From Deltaproteobacteria bacterium (GTDB taxonomy: Bacteria > Desulfobacterota > Desulfobacteria > Desulfobacterales > JAFDMD01), in assembly GCA_019306185.1 (NCBI GenBank), contig JAFDMD010000002.1, positions 1 through 47,690 on the forward strand: 47,690 nucleotides of DNA, written 5' to 3'. The first letter of the stretch is position 1, and the number at the start of each line of letters is the position of its first letter. The position numbers were made by a program, and so were the translations under genes. Below, one piece after another: positions 23,889-31,968 of the stretch. The notes below the pieces were generated by a model, which worked only from the letters and a program-made list of their open reading frames with translations, was not told the DNA's origin and searched no databases.

Positions 23889-25412
23889 TTAATCTTTTAT
23901 GTTTTCGGCTTTTAAAATTTCTTGGCATAACCCGTCTATTGTAAATTTTTTTGCTTCTATGCTCACTTTAAAACCGAGTTTTTTTGCGGTTTCGGTAGTA
24001 ACGGGTCCTATGCTTGCTATTTTTATGTTTTTTGTAAGTTCATCGAATTTTTCTTCCTGTATTAAGGCTTTGAAATTTTTAACGGTAGAAGAGCTTGTAA
24101 ATGTAATTATATTTATTTTTTTATTTTCAAGCATTGCTATAAGTTCGTTTATATTTTTTTTTGAAGGCTCGGTTTTATAAGATATTATTTCTTGTACTAT
24201 TGCTCCCATTTTTTTTAGTTGTTCCGGAAGTATTGTTCTTGCTTCTTTTGCTCTTGGCAGCAGTATTTTTTTATCTTTTATATTATAATGCGAAAAAGCC
24301 TCTATTATGGATTCCGCAACGTAGCTTTTGGGTATTATATCACTTTTTATGCCGTAGTTTTTAAGTTTTTCCGCTGTTGCGGGCCCTATTGACGCTGTGT
24401 TTAAACCTCCTAATGCTCTAGAATCTAATTTTTGTTTAAATAATCTTTCAAAAAAGGAGGTTACTCCGTTTACGCTTGTAAATATTATCCACTGATAAGA
24501 ATTAAGTTTTTCCAAAGCGGTATCTAACGGTTTGTAATCCGGAGCGGGCATTATTTGTATTGTCGGATATTGAACGCATAATGCTCCGAGTCGGTTTAAT
24601 TTTTTTACAAGTTCGCTTGCCTGATGTCTTGCTCTTGTAACAAGTACTGTTTTACCAAAAAGAGGACGTTTTTCGTACCAGTTAAGCGTATCTTTTAAAG
24701 TTGCTACTTTTCCTATTAATATTATTGCCGGCGCTTTTATTCCGGCTTTTTTAACGTTTTGAGCTATGGTGTCTAATGTTCCGGTTACGGTTTTTTGTTT
24801 GGGCGTAGTTCCCCATCTTATAACCGCTGCTGGAGTTTCGGAATTCATTTGGTTGTTTTTTAATTGTTTTACTATGTTAGGGAGATTTTTTACTCCCATA
24901 AGAAATACAAGGGTTCCTATTTTGGTTAATGCCGCCCAGTTTATTGAGGTTGTTTCTTTTTCCGGGTTTTCGTGTCCGGTTATAAAGGCTATTGTGGAAG
25001 TGAATTTTCTGTGTGATAGGGGTATGCCCGCATAAGCGGGTGCGGCTATAGCGGATGTAACTCCGGGTATTATTTCAAAATCTATTCCCGCTTTTTTAAG
25101 TTCTTCCGCCTCTTCTCCGCCTCTGCCGAATATAAACGGGTCGCCTCCTTTTAATCTTGCCACTATGTTGTTTTGTTTTGCTTTTTGTATAAGGAGTTTA
25201 TTTATTTTATTTTGCGAAAGGGTATGAGCCCCCCCTTTTTTTCCTACATATATTATTTCGGCTGTCTCGGATGCGTATTGTAAAAGTTCCGAGGACGCAA
25301 GATAATCGTATATTATAATATCCGCTTTTTTGATGCTTTGTTTTCCTTTTACGGTTATTAATTCGGGGTCTCCGGGGCCGGCTCCTATTAAATATACTTT
25401 TTTGTCGCTCAT
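23889..25412 (-). CDS. cobA-hemD: Fused uroporphyrinogen-III C-methyltransferase and uroporphyrinogen-III synthase
   Basis: A 507-residue fusion. The N-terminal half (about 1-245) is SUMT/CobA: VYLIGAGPGDPELITVKG, VARLKGGDPFIFGRGGEEAEEL and PGVTSAIAAPAYAGIPLSHR. It makes precorrin-2, the siroheme precursor. The C-terminal half (about 250-507) is HemD, closing hydroxymethylbilane to uroporphyrinogen III, with WIIFTSVNGVTSFF and ITFTSSSTVKNF. Such fusions are common in sulfate reducers and clostridia. hemC lies upstream on the same strand, separated by 246 bp holding two repeats. Confidence 0.94.
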   Translation of the reverse strand: MSDKKVYLIGAGPGDPELITVKGKQSIKKADIIIYDYLASSELLQYASETAEIIYVGKKGGAHTLSQNKINKLLIQKAKQNNIVARLKGGDPFIFGRGGEEAEELKKAGIDFEIIPGVTSAIAAPAYAGIPLSHRKFTSTIAFITGHENPEKETTSINWAALTKIGTLVFLMGVKNLPNIVKQLKNNQMNSETPAAVIRWGTTPKQKTVTGTLDTIAQNVKKAGIKAPAIILIGKVATLKDTLNWYEKRPLFGKTVLVTRARHQASELVKKLNRLGALCVQYPTIQIMPAPDYKPLDTALEKLNSYQWIIFTSVNGVTSFFERLFKQKLDSRALGGLNTASIGPATAEKLKNYGIKSDIIPKSYVAESIIEAFSHYNIKDKKILLPRAKEARTILPEQLKKMGAIVQEIISYKTEPSKKNINELIAMLENKKINIITFTSSSTVKNFKALIQEEKFDELTKNIKIASIGPVTTETAKKLGFKVSIEAKKFTIDGLCQEILKAENIKD

Positions 25413-25431
25413 TGTTTTTATTTCTTTATTT

Positions 25432-25524
25432 GTTTATGAGATTTCTCCTCGCTGCGCTCGTTGACATTATACGGTAAAAAAAAATACTTCCTGTCGAGTA
25501 AAGTGAGAAATCCCTTTATTATTT
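25432..25524. repeat. Dispersed repeat with terminal GATTTCTC/GAGAAATC, copy 2
   Basis: Reverse-orientation match to 12341-12434. GAGATTTCTCCTCGCTGCGC begins one end and GAGAAATCCCTTTATTATT ends the other. It occupies most of the gap between cobA-hemD and the neighbouring 143-bp element, so two repeat families stand side by side here. Confidence 0.85.
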
Positions 25525-25530
25525 TGATTA

Positions 25531-25673
25531 AATAGCGTTGCATAACAAAGTGGTTTGTTCGTTTTCGAGGCTTGTAGAAATTTTAACCGACAAGCTTACG
25601 AAATATAAGTTGAGGATTAAAATTTGAGCATAACGCCGAGAACGTACAAGATACGGAGTTATGCAACGCTATT
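25531..25673. repeat. 143-bp element with perfect 16-bp terminal inverted repeats
   Basis: AATAGCGTTGCATAAC at 25531-25546 is the exact reverse complement of GTTATGCAACGCTATT at 25658-25673. The right end forms the last codons and the stop of hemC (AAT AGC GTT GCA TAA on the minus strand). The inside shares GAAATTTTAACCG and TTGAGCATAACG with 13648-13745, and its right third is repeated at 39555-39595. It has no coding capacity. Confidence 0.9.
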
Positions 25674-26591
25674 TTTTATTTCTTGTAATATGTCATCCGC
25701 TCCCATATCAATTAGCTTTTCCGCAAGCTTTAAACCGAGTTTTGCCGCATCTTTTAAATTTCCGTTGATTTGGTTTTTTATTATTATTTTGCCGGAAGTG
25801 TTCGCTATAAGTCCGGTTAATGCGTATTTATTATTGTTTGCTTTTCCGAAAGCGGCTATTGGTATTTGGCAGTCGCCTTCAAGTTTATGTAAAAGCGCTC
25901 TTTCTCCGGCAACCTCGTATTGAGTTGTTTCGGAATTTAATTTTTCCGCAACGGACAGGATTTTATTATCTTCTTGTCTTATTTGAACGCATAAAGCGCC
26001 TTGTCCTGCCGCCGGCAGTATTATTTCGGGATCGATATATTCGGCGATATGTTTTTGGTATCCGAGTCTTTTTATGCCTGCCGCCGCTAATATTATGCCG
26101 TCTATTGCTTCGGTTTGAAGCTTTTTTAATCTGGTATCCAGATTTCCTCTTAAGGGGCTTATTTTCAGATCCGGTCTATAAAAAAGAATCTGAGTGGCCC
26201 TTCTTAAAGAACTTGTGCCTATAACGGCTCCGGTTTTTAATTCCGAAAGTTTTATGTTGTTTTTTGAAACTAATATGTCTTGCGGATTTTCTCTTTTCGG
26301 AATAGCTCCTATACATAATCCGTTCGGCATTACTGACGGCATATCTTTTAAGCTGTGAACGGCTATATCTATTTGGTTATTAAGTAGGGCAAGTTCTATT
26401 TCTTTTACAAATAGCCCTTTGCCTCCTATTTTTGCCAAAGGAACATCTGTTATTATGTCTCCTTTGGTTTTAATTGTTGTTACGGTTACGTTGTATTGTG
26501 GATTTAGTTTTTCTATTTCCGATTTTATATATCCCGCTTGCCATAACGCAAGTCTGCTTCCTCTGGTTCCGATTTTTATTTGCCGTGTCAT
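25659..26591 (-). CDS. hemC: Porphobilinogen deaminase (hydroxymethylbilane synthase)
   Basis: Polymerises four porphobilinogens to hydroxymethylbilane. The IGTRGSRLALWQA start, HSLKDMPS (about 77-84), GTSSLRRATQ and PLRGNLDTRL are intact. The dipyrromethane-cofactor cysteine is in LEGDCQIPIAAFG near residue 241. Length 310 is usual. Its last three sense codons and stop lie inside the 143-bp palindromic element, so the repeat has supplied the C-terminus Ser-Val-Ala. It begins 4 bp after the FmdB-like gene. Confidence 0.95.
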   Translation of the reverse strand: MTRQIKIGTRGSRLALWQAGYIKSEIEKLNPQYNVTVTTIKTKGDIITDVPLAKIGGKGLFVKEIELALLNNQIDIAVHSLKDMPSVMPNGLCIGAIPKRENPQDILVSKNNIKLSELKTGAVIGTSSLRRATQILFYRPDLKISPLRGNLDTRLKKLQTEAIDGIILAAAGIKRLGYQKHIAEYIDPEIILPAAGQGALCVQIRQEDNKILSVAEKLNSETTQYEVAGERALLHKLEGDCQIPIAAFGKANNNKYALTGLIANTSGKIIIKNQINGNLKDAAKLGLKLAEKLIDMGADDILQEIKNSVA

Positions 26592-26595
26592 AATT

Positions 26596-26832
26596 TTAAT
26601 GCCCGCATGTAGAACAACTTGCAGCGGAACAGGAACTGCATGCCGATGCTGCTGATGCCGCGCTTTTTATAGTTTCGCCTCCGCTTCCTTTGGTAAAGAA
26701 TCCACAGGAAGATAGCATTTTTTTTATTTGTTCGCTTTCGCATTTAGGGCAGTTTCGGGGACCTTTGCCGCCTATTGCCAGATATTCAAAGTTGTTTCCA
26801 CATTTTTGGCATTTGTATTCGTATATAGGCAT
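26596..26832 (-). CDS. FmdB-family zinc-ribbon protein
   Basis: A 78-residue protein opening MPIYEYKCQKCGNNFEYL, the standard FmdB start, with CPKCES as the second half of the zinc ribbon (C8, C11, C28, C31 approximately). The Ala/Ser/Cys-rich tail ends SCSTCGH. The family is small and regulatory in name only; its biochemical role is unclear. The ATG at 26832 with an upstream AGGAG is chosen over a longer frame to 26895. It heads the minus-strand run including hemC. Confidence 0.88.
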   Translation of the reverse strand: MPIYEYKCQKCGNNFEYLAIGGKGPRNCPKCESEQIKKMLSSCGFFTKGSGGETIKSAASAASACSSCSAASCSTCGH

Positions 26833-26864
26833 AATTCTGTTATTTCTCCTTTGTCTGAATTCTA

Positions 26865-26892
26865 CTGCATAACTGCGTGGTTTGTTATGCAG
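26865..26892. repeat. Short GCATAAC/GTTATGC palindrome
   Basis: CTGCATAAC and GTTATGCAG face each other across TGCGTGGTTT. The arms and the TGGTTTG centre relate it to the 143-bp element at 25531. It lies in the leader of the FmdB-like gene, 33 bp upstream of its start. Confidence 0.75.
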
Positions 26893-26943
26893 CAAACTTT
26901 TCTTTTATATTTTATAAGTAAGTTGTTAATGTTTTCTATCTAT

Positions 26944-27036
26944 TCAATAATTCGGTTTTCTATGCTGATGCGCTACGGCAATTATGAATATTTCCGCTTC
27001 TTCAATAGAATATAGAAGTTTGTAAGGAAATTTATG
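26944..27036 (-). pseudogene. C-terminal remnant of a RelE/ParE-type toxin
   Basis: In a frame that overlaps the antitoxin stop, the minus strand reads HKFPYKLLYSIEEAEI, then FIIAVAHQHRKPNY and a TGA. That is the C-terminal end of RelE/ParE toxins (FPY-x-LLY, I-x-AVAHxxRxPxYW). The TGA stands exactly where the family has tryptophan. The first two thirds of the toxin are missing and the remnant is joined directly to the end of the antitoxin gene. A deletion plus a nonsense change has removed the toxin. Confidence 0.75.
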
Positions 27037-27235
27037 AAGTAAACATTTCCTCCATAGGAATTTCGGCGAGTTTTCCCTCTCTATATGCTATAAGTCTTTT
27101 TTCAGCCTTTTTTGCCCATATTTCATCTGATTGATGATCAGGACTATCAAGGCTTTTCAATAAACCTTCGACGAGCATAAATCGTTCTTCCGGTTTAAGC
27201 TCTATTGCCCGCCTTAAAATTTTTTTACCGCCCAT
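27032..27235 (-). CDS. Addiction-module antitoxin (TIGR02574-like), toxin lost
   Basis: A 67-residue protein, ILRRAIELKPEERFMLVEGLL followed by KSLDSPDHQSDEIWAKKAEKRL. The pattern is that of TIGR02574 antitoxins, whose partners are RelE/ParE-type toxins. The C-terminal EEMFTS may have been altered by the deletion that fused it to the toxin remnant. It seems to be a surviving antitoxin with no partner here, which could still act on a toxin elsewhere. Confidence 0.75.
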   Translation of the reverse strand: MGGKKILRRAIELKPEERFMLVEGLLKSLDSPDHQSDEIWAKKAEKRLIAYREGKLAEIPMEEMFTS

Positions 27236-27518
27236 AATTATTCTGCCTCGCTATTTATTAAAATAAGTAAGTTATTAATTTTTTACTGTTATAATTTTTT
27301 TTAACGGTTATCTTAAAATATTAATTTTTTTTGCCTTTTTATATCTCTTTATCAAAAATTTTGCAACATTACATCTTTTTTTTAACTTGCCCGATTAGTT
27401 TCCATAAAAAATTTTTTCGGGTAATTAATTTTATTCCAAAGGTCAAGAAAAACTTTTGCCGAATGTCTACCCGAAATATTTGCTTGAAAAAATAATTATA
27501 AAAAGTTAGAAGCCTAAA
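27236..27518. other. Intergenic region upstream of SRP RNA
   Basis: Very AT-rich sequence between the antitoxin start and the SRP RNA. No gene is seen. The right end should contain the ffs promoter; TTGAAA-like (27484-27489) and TATAAA-like (27497-27502) hexamers are visible but the spacing is too short to be convincing. Confidence 0.45.
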
Positions 27519-27764
27519 AGATTGCGCTAGGCGGGGAGCCAGCGGTGCCCTGTAACCCGAAATCCGCTTTATGCGGGGCCGAAGTCCTCCCTAAGGGCAT
27601 TTACTTAATAAACGAATAGATTATCTTGGAAGCCGCGTAACGAATGCTTACGAACCTCGTCAGGTCCGGAAGGAAGCAGCGATAAGTATGAATATTCGGG
27701 TAGCGGACAATTTCGGGATAAGCTGTTGTTTGTTAATAGAAGCTCGTAAGGAGGCGCGCAATCT
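27519..27764 (+). ncRNA. ffs: Signal recognition particle RNA, large bacterial form
   Basis: The helix-8 core GTCAGGTCCGGAAGGAAGCA, with its tetraloop region, is at about 27658-27680. A 5' Alu-like domain (GGCGGGGAGCCAGCGGTGCC and CTGTAACCCG) is at 27530-27560. The ends pair as AGATTGCGC with GCGCAATCT, closing a molecule of about 245 bases. The large form with an Alu domain occurs in Gram-positive and several anaerobic lineages rather than the short 4.5S form of enterics. The RNA targets Ffh-bound ribosomes to the membrane. Confidence 0.95.
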
Positions 27765-27812
27765 AATCTTTTTAAAATATATCCTTATATCGGACGGAGA
27801 TACAAATCTCTT

Positions 27813-28718
27813 ATGGAACTCGAATATAGTAAAAAAGAGAAATTAGCCGGCATTTTTGTTATCGGCGTTATCGCAATGTTGATTGCCGTTGTAGTAATAA
27901 TAGGCAGAGGCAGAAGCTGGTTTAAATCTTATGTTACTTACTATGCTACATTTAACGAAAGTTATAATCTCAAAGTAAACGGAGACGTTAAACTGTATAA
28001 AGCCGATATAGGAAAGATAAAAAATATTACTCCCGCAGAAAACAGGGTTAAAATAGAGCTTTTGATATTAGAGGAGTTTGCATCTAGAATTAGAGCAGGA
28101 ACAATAGTAACTGTGGAAAGTCCTACTTTTATAGGTTCGGAGTATATATCGGTTTATCCCGGAAACCCGTCCGAAGCCTTGATTGCAGAAAACGGAGTGA
28201 TACCTTCGCGTGAAAAAAAATCTATTGCAGATATTATGGAAGAGTTTCAGATAGAAAAAACTGCAAAGATGCTAATAAAAACAATTCAGGATTTTGCCAA
28301 TGTTGCGCAAACTCTGCAAGATCCGTCCGGTCCTTTTTTTTCGGCTGTTGAAGAATTTAAAGATACTTTTGCAAATCTTCAAAAAATTACAGCAAGCATT
28401 AATAAAGGGAAGGGGACTATAGGAGATTTAATAAACTCGAAAAAAACGATTGATTCGGTAAATAATATAATCGATTCTACAAATGAGGTAATAGATTCCC
28501 TTAAAAGAATAGCGGCAAATATTGAAAAGGGGAGCGAAGATGTTCCGAAAATAACAGACACTACAATGAAAGGTATTGAAGAGATCAGAGAAGGAGTTGA
28601 TAATATAGACAGGCTTGTAAAATCTTTAGAACAAAATTTTTTAATTAAGCGAAATCTTCCGAAAGAAACCAAGGGCGAAAATATAGACGCCGGATTGCGA
28701 GGCGGCTTTATAGATTAG
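27813..28718 (+). CDS. mlaD: MCE/MlaD-family lipid-transport protein
   Basis: A 301-residue membrane-anchored periplasmic protein. One N-terminal helix (residues 11-31) is followed by an MCE domain (about 37-115) with the usual LKVNGDVKLYKADIGKIKNI and GSEYISVYPG, then a long coiled-coil-like C-terminus (about 140-290). MlaD hexamers carry phospholipid between membranes with an MlaEF ABC transporter. No mlaE, mlaF or mlaC is beside it, so this is an orphan locus or the end of a split operon. Symbol by family. Confidence 0.82.
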   Translation: MELEYSKKEKLAGIFVIGVIAMLIAVVVIIGRGRSWFKSYVTYYATFNESYNLKVNGDVKLYKADIGKIKNITPAENRVKIELLILEEFASRIRAGTIVTVESPTFIGSEYISVYPGNPSEALIAENGVIPSREKKSIADIMEEFQIEKTAKMLIKTIQDFANVAQTLQDPSGPFFSAVEEFKDTFANLQKITASINKGKGTIGDLINSKKTIDSVNNIIDSTNEVIDSLKRIAANIEKGSEDVPKITDTTMKGIEEIREGVDNIDRLVKSLEQNFLIKRNLPKETKGENIDAGLRGGFID

Positions 28719-28759
28719 GGTATGATTTTTTACCCCGCCAACACAAGATACCCCCTAAT

Positions 28760-29252
28760 GTAATTATAAAAAGTTGCAGCGAGAGTTTGAAACGATTGAT
28801 AGATTCCGATAATTTTTCCATTGCGAATTTACAATTGCCTATTTTAGGCGTCCGGTTGTCAATCGGATGTTTGCAACTACCTGTCGGACGCTTACAATTA
28901 CCAATTGCAGCTTTGCAACGACGGATTGCAGGCGAAAATTGATAAATCTATTAAACAAACAATTAGAACGTTAAAAATTTATATGAACAGGTAAGCGAAA
29001 CTGCCGAATATTGCTATAAAGTTACCAAAGAATAAAGCCCTTCTTGCAAAAGTAGGTTTAACCCCTCGCGCGGAAAAAAAGCCTGTGGAACTCCCGGGAC
29101 GATGCCGCTATTTTATCGTAGTAAAGCAGGAAATAGAAAAAGCGGCGTTTAAATGGAAGCATCCAGTATCCGGCGGACAAATAAGAGCATATATAATACA
29201 GCATAAAGAATTCGAAGCGCCGGCAGACAATATTACAAGCCGGAATCCTTGA
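28760..29252 (+). pseudogene. Decayed protein with heptapeptide repeats and a fibronectin-III-like part
   Basis: A first frame (to the TGA at 28940-28942) has tandem seven-residue units: IANLQLP, ILGVRLS, IGCLQLP, VGRLQLP, IAALQRR. A second short frame reads LYEQVSETAEYCYKVTKE. A third (about 29030-29252) reads NKALLAKVGLTPRAEKKPVE, then LPGRCRYF and AAFKWKHPVSGGQIRAYIIQ, a fibronectin-III-like strand pattern. The frames follow one another in order, so they look like one broken gene. The Fn3 suggestion is by eye. Confidence 0.5.
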
Positions 29253-30082
29253 GGAAAAATTTGCTTCATATGAAGACGCCTTTTCGCTTTACGCCTTTTT
29301 GCTTGATTACAATGGCAGTCAAATAATTTTACAATTTATATATGTTCCGGAAGATGACTCGATAAATTTTTATACTCCTGCAAGTTTAAGTTTGGCGGAC
29401 GTCGTAAACACTATATTAGGTATGTCTCAAATGCCCGATATGGCTATAGCTTCTCCGTATAACTTTTTATAACAACAATTCAAAATTATGGTTTTCGATT
29501 GTTGATAAGAGTTATAATTATCAGAATATGAAAGAAAATATTGAAACAATAGGATTTGATACAAATATATTTGATAATCTTTTAATCAGCGTAGCCTATT
29601 CAAACGGAGATATAACAACCGATAGTATAGAAATAGAAAAGTCTGTATATTCCTTGTATGGAAAATTAAGATACGGTAATTTTAGCTTTTATGATGTTAT
29701 TTCTATTGATAGAAATAAAGGTTTAGTATCCGTTGATAATATATCCAATTATATAGAAGCCGATTATGTAATAGATTTCGGTAGGTTTAAGTTAATACCC
29801 AAAATAAATTTATCAACAATATACAATTCGGATAGTTATATTATACTTGCGGATACAAGCATTAAATTCAGAGCGAATATAACGAATAACTTGGAGTTGA
29901 CTAATGGAATAAAATTTTCCGATGTTATTAAAAACAAAGGAACAACAGGAGATTTTTTTAATAATGTAATAACAAACGAAACAGGTTTGAATTTTAGGTA
30001 TAAAAAAATAACTTTAGGCTTAATATACGGCTTTCCAAACGGCGGAGCGAACTCTTCTGACCGGATAGGATTTAATTTATAA
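29230..30082 (+). pseudogene. Frameshifted outer-membrane-type beta protein
   Basis: One frame gives KFASYEDAFSLYAFLLD through SLADVVNTILGMSQMPDMAI and SPYNFL, with a stop near 29472. After a one-base shift the next frame reads YNNNSKLWFSIVDKSYNYQN and runs on through an ATG at 29528 to 30082. The second part (184 residues from that ATG) alternates polar and hydrophobic residues (KLRYGNFSFYDVISI, FKLIPKINLSTIY, NETGLNFRYKKITLGLIYGF), as in a C-terminal beta-barrel. It has no signal peptide at 29528, so that ATG is probably not the true start. Confidence 0.5.
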
Positions 30083-30187
30083 TTTTTAAATGGTTCCTAA
30101 TAAGCCCCGATTTATTTTAACTCTTAAATTATTATCGGTTGATGCCGTATGAATTCTTTAAGTCTGATTTTGATTAAGTAAGTAAGA

Positions 30188-30219
30188 GCGTTGCATAACA
30201 AAATACCTTGTTATGCAAG
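30188..30219. repeat. GCGTTGCATAAC/GTTATGCAA palindrome at the end of the fusion gene
   Basis: GCGTTGCATAAC and GTTATGCAAG face each other across AAAATACCTT. The right arm supplies the final Leu-Ala and stop of the minus-strand gene that ends at 30211. It is the same repeat family as 25531-25673. Confidence 0.8.
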
Positions 30220-31923
30220 AGGATTGATTTTATTTATTACGGATAATAACTTTTTGTTATCGGTTTTGTCTATGTTTGAATGCAGGCTTTTTAACGCCGC
30301 CGGTATGTAGCGTTTAAAGTTTGTTTTTCCTTTTAAGGTTAAAAACCCGAAAGCCCCGAGTATTTGCAGGTTTCTTGTTATTAAGCAGGCTTTGAAACAT
30401 TTTAGAAATTTTTCTTTGTTAAATTCGGCATAGTTTAAAAGTTGTTTTACCGTATAATTAAATAGTATTTTTTGTATGCCGCGGGAAAGATTAACGTAAG
30501 GGTCTATTAATAAAGACGCCAAATCGTATTCTATGGGTCCTATTTTTGCGGATTGAAAATCTATGAAATATATTTTGTTTTTATAGATCATAATGTTTGC
30601 AGACTGCATGTCTCTGTGCATTAATCCGAATAATGCGGAATTTGTCGCGTTATCCGCGAGGTTGTTAAACTCTTTGGCAAAATCCGAATATGTAAGTTGA
30701 AGTTTTAAATAACCGTTTAAAAAGGAATCGGTAAAATATCGGCATTCTTTATCGAGTATAAGGTTTTTATTGTAATAAGGCGTTTGAAAGCATAGCGTTG
30801 TATTGAAGTTTTCTTTTCCTTTTATACAAAAGGTTATAAGTAGATTTATTACTTTTTTATATAATGAAATTATTTTATTGATGTTGTTTTCTTTTACTAT
30901 GATATCTTTCAGACGGATATCTCCGAGGTCTTCGGAAAATACAAAGCCGGCGATTGTATCGTAAGCGGCTATTTCGGGAACGGGGATTTGTTTTTGATGA
31001 AGATATTTTCCTATTTTAACAAAGGAATTTGTTTGAGATGAATTTGTATTTATATTTATTGTATCTTCCGCCGCAATTATGCTTTTTTCGCCTTTTGCAG
31101 ATACTCTGCGCCATGTTCTGTCCGAGCCGTCTCCTTTTAATTTTTCAACCGTAATATTTTTTAAAGGGGTTTTAAAAACGGATTGCGTTAAGGTATTGAA
31201 AACCGCTTTTTTATAAGATTGCGGAGTTCCTATGTCTTGCCAGTAATTTTTTGTTATAAAAGCTTTTATGGGTTTTTGTAAGGTTATAAGCTTTTGAAAG
31301 GTTTCTATAAGCCCTATGGCTTTGTTACTCGGTATTGTTTTTATTATTTGCGGATTTATTACGCTTATTCCGGTATATGTAAAAAGCTTCCGGTTGTCCG
31401 CGTTTTTATTTTGCCCGTTTTTTTTGTTATGCAAGGGTTTTATCGGTTTGTTTTGCAGGTTGTTTGAACGGAAGTTTTTTATAAAATGGTTTTTATCTAT
31501 TGTTACTTTGTTGAACTGCGGACAGTCGCGCATAACAGCGGTAACTAAAAAGGGATGGGTTTTGTGGAAGTTGTAAACTTGTTTTATGTCTATGTCGGTT
31601 ATTATGTCTGCATTTATTGTTAAAAAGGGGGAGTCGTTTAAAAATTTTGCAGCGTTTTTTATTGCTCCGGCGGTGTCTAACGGTTGCGGTTCGTATAATA
31701 TGTTTATTTTTACCGGATAGCGTTTGGATAGTATGTAGCTTTTTATTTGTAGCGCAAGGTGATGGGTATTTATAATTAGTTCCGTAAAGCCTGCGTTTAT
31801 AAGTTTGTTTACGGTGATGTCTATAATCGGGGTATTTTGTATGGTAAAAAGCGGTTTTGGCAAGGCGTTTGTATGGGGACGAAGCCTTGTTCCGTAACCT
31901 GCGGCAAATATTAAGGCTTTCAT
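30211..31923 (-). CDS. Fused sugar nucleotidyltransferase and phosphotransferase (MurU-AmgK-like)
   Basis: A 570-residue two-domain protein. Residues 1-235 are a nucleotidyltransferase of the MurU/ManC group: AAGYGTRLRPHTNALPKPL, then INADIITDID. Residues about 265-570 are an APH-type kinase, opening GDGSDRTWRRVSAKG, with the catalytic loop HRDMQSANIM (HxDxxxxN) and the DFQSAKIGPIEYDLASLL metal-binding loop. In Pseudomonas AmgK phosphorylates MurNAc at C1 and MurU makes UDP-MurNAc, a peptidoglycan-recycling bypass, from separate genes. Here both activities could lie on one chain. The exact sugar is inferred. Confidence 0.82.
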   Translation of the reverse strand: MKALIFAAGYGTRLRPHTNALPKPLFTIQNTPIIDITVNKLINAGFTELIINTHHLALQIKSYILSKRYPVKINILYEPQPLDTAGAIKNAAKFLNDSPFLTINADIITDIDIKQVYNFHKTHPFLVTAVMRDCPQFNKVTIDKNHFIKNFRSNNLQNKPIKPLHNKKNGQNKNADNRKLFTYTGISVINPQIIKTIPSNKAIGLIETFQKLITLQKPIKAFITKNYWQDIGTPQSYKKAVFNTLTQSVFKTPLKNITVEKLKGDGSDRTWRRVSAKGEKSIIAAEDTININTNSSQTNSFVKIGKYLHQKQIPVPEIAAYDTIAGFVFSEDLGDIRLKDIIVKENNINKIISLYKKVINLLITFCIKGKENFNTTLCFQTPYYNKNLILDKECRYFTDSFLNGYLKLQLTYSDFAKEFNNLADNATNSALFGLMHRDMQSANIMIYKNKIYFIDFQSAKIGPIEYDLASLLIDPYVNLSRGIQKILFNYTVKQLLNYAEFNKEKFLKCFKACLITRNLQILGAFGFLTLKGKTNFKRYIPAALKSLHSNIDKTDNKKLLSVINKINPLA

Positions 31924-31968
31924 AGGTTTTTTCCCTTTTAACTCGAATAAGATTTATTTTTTTGGGAT

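Noticed and set aside
28820-28942. Short repeats as a CRISPR array
   Set aside because: The units are degenerate at the DNA level with no unique spacers; the period of 21 bp fits heptapeptides.
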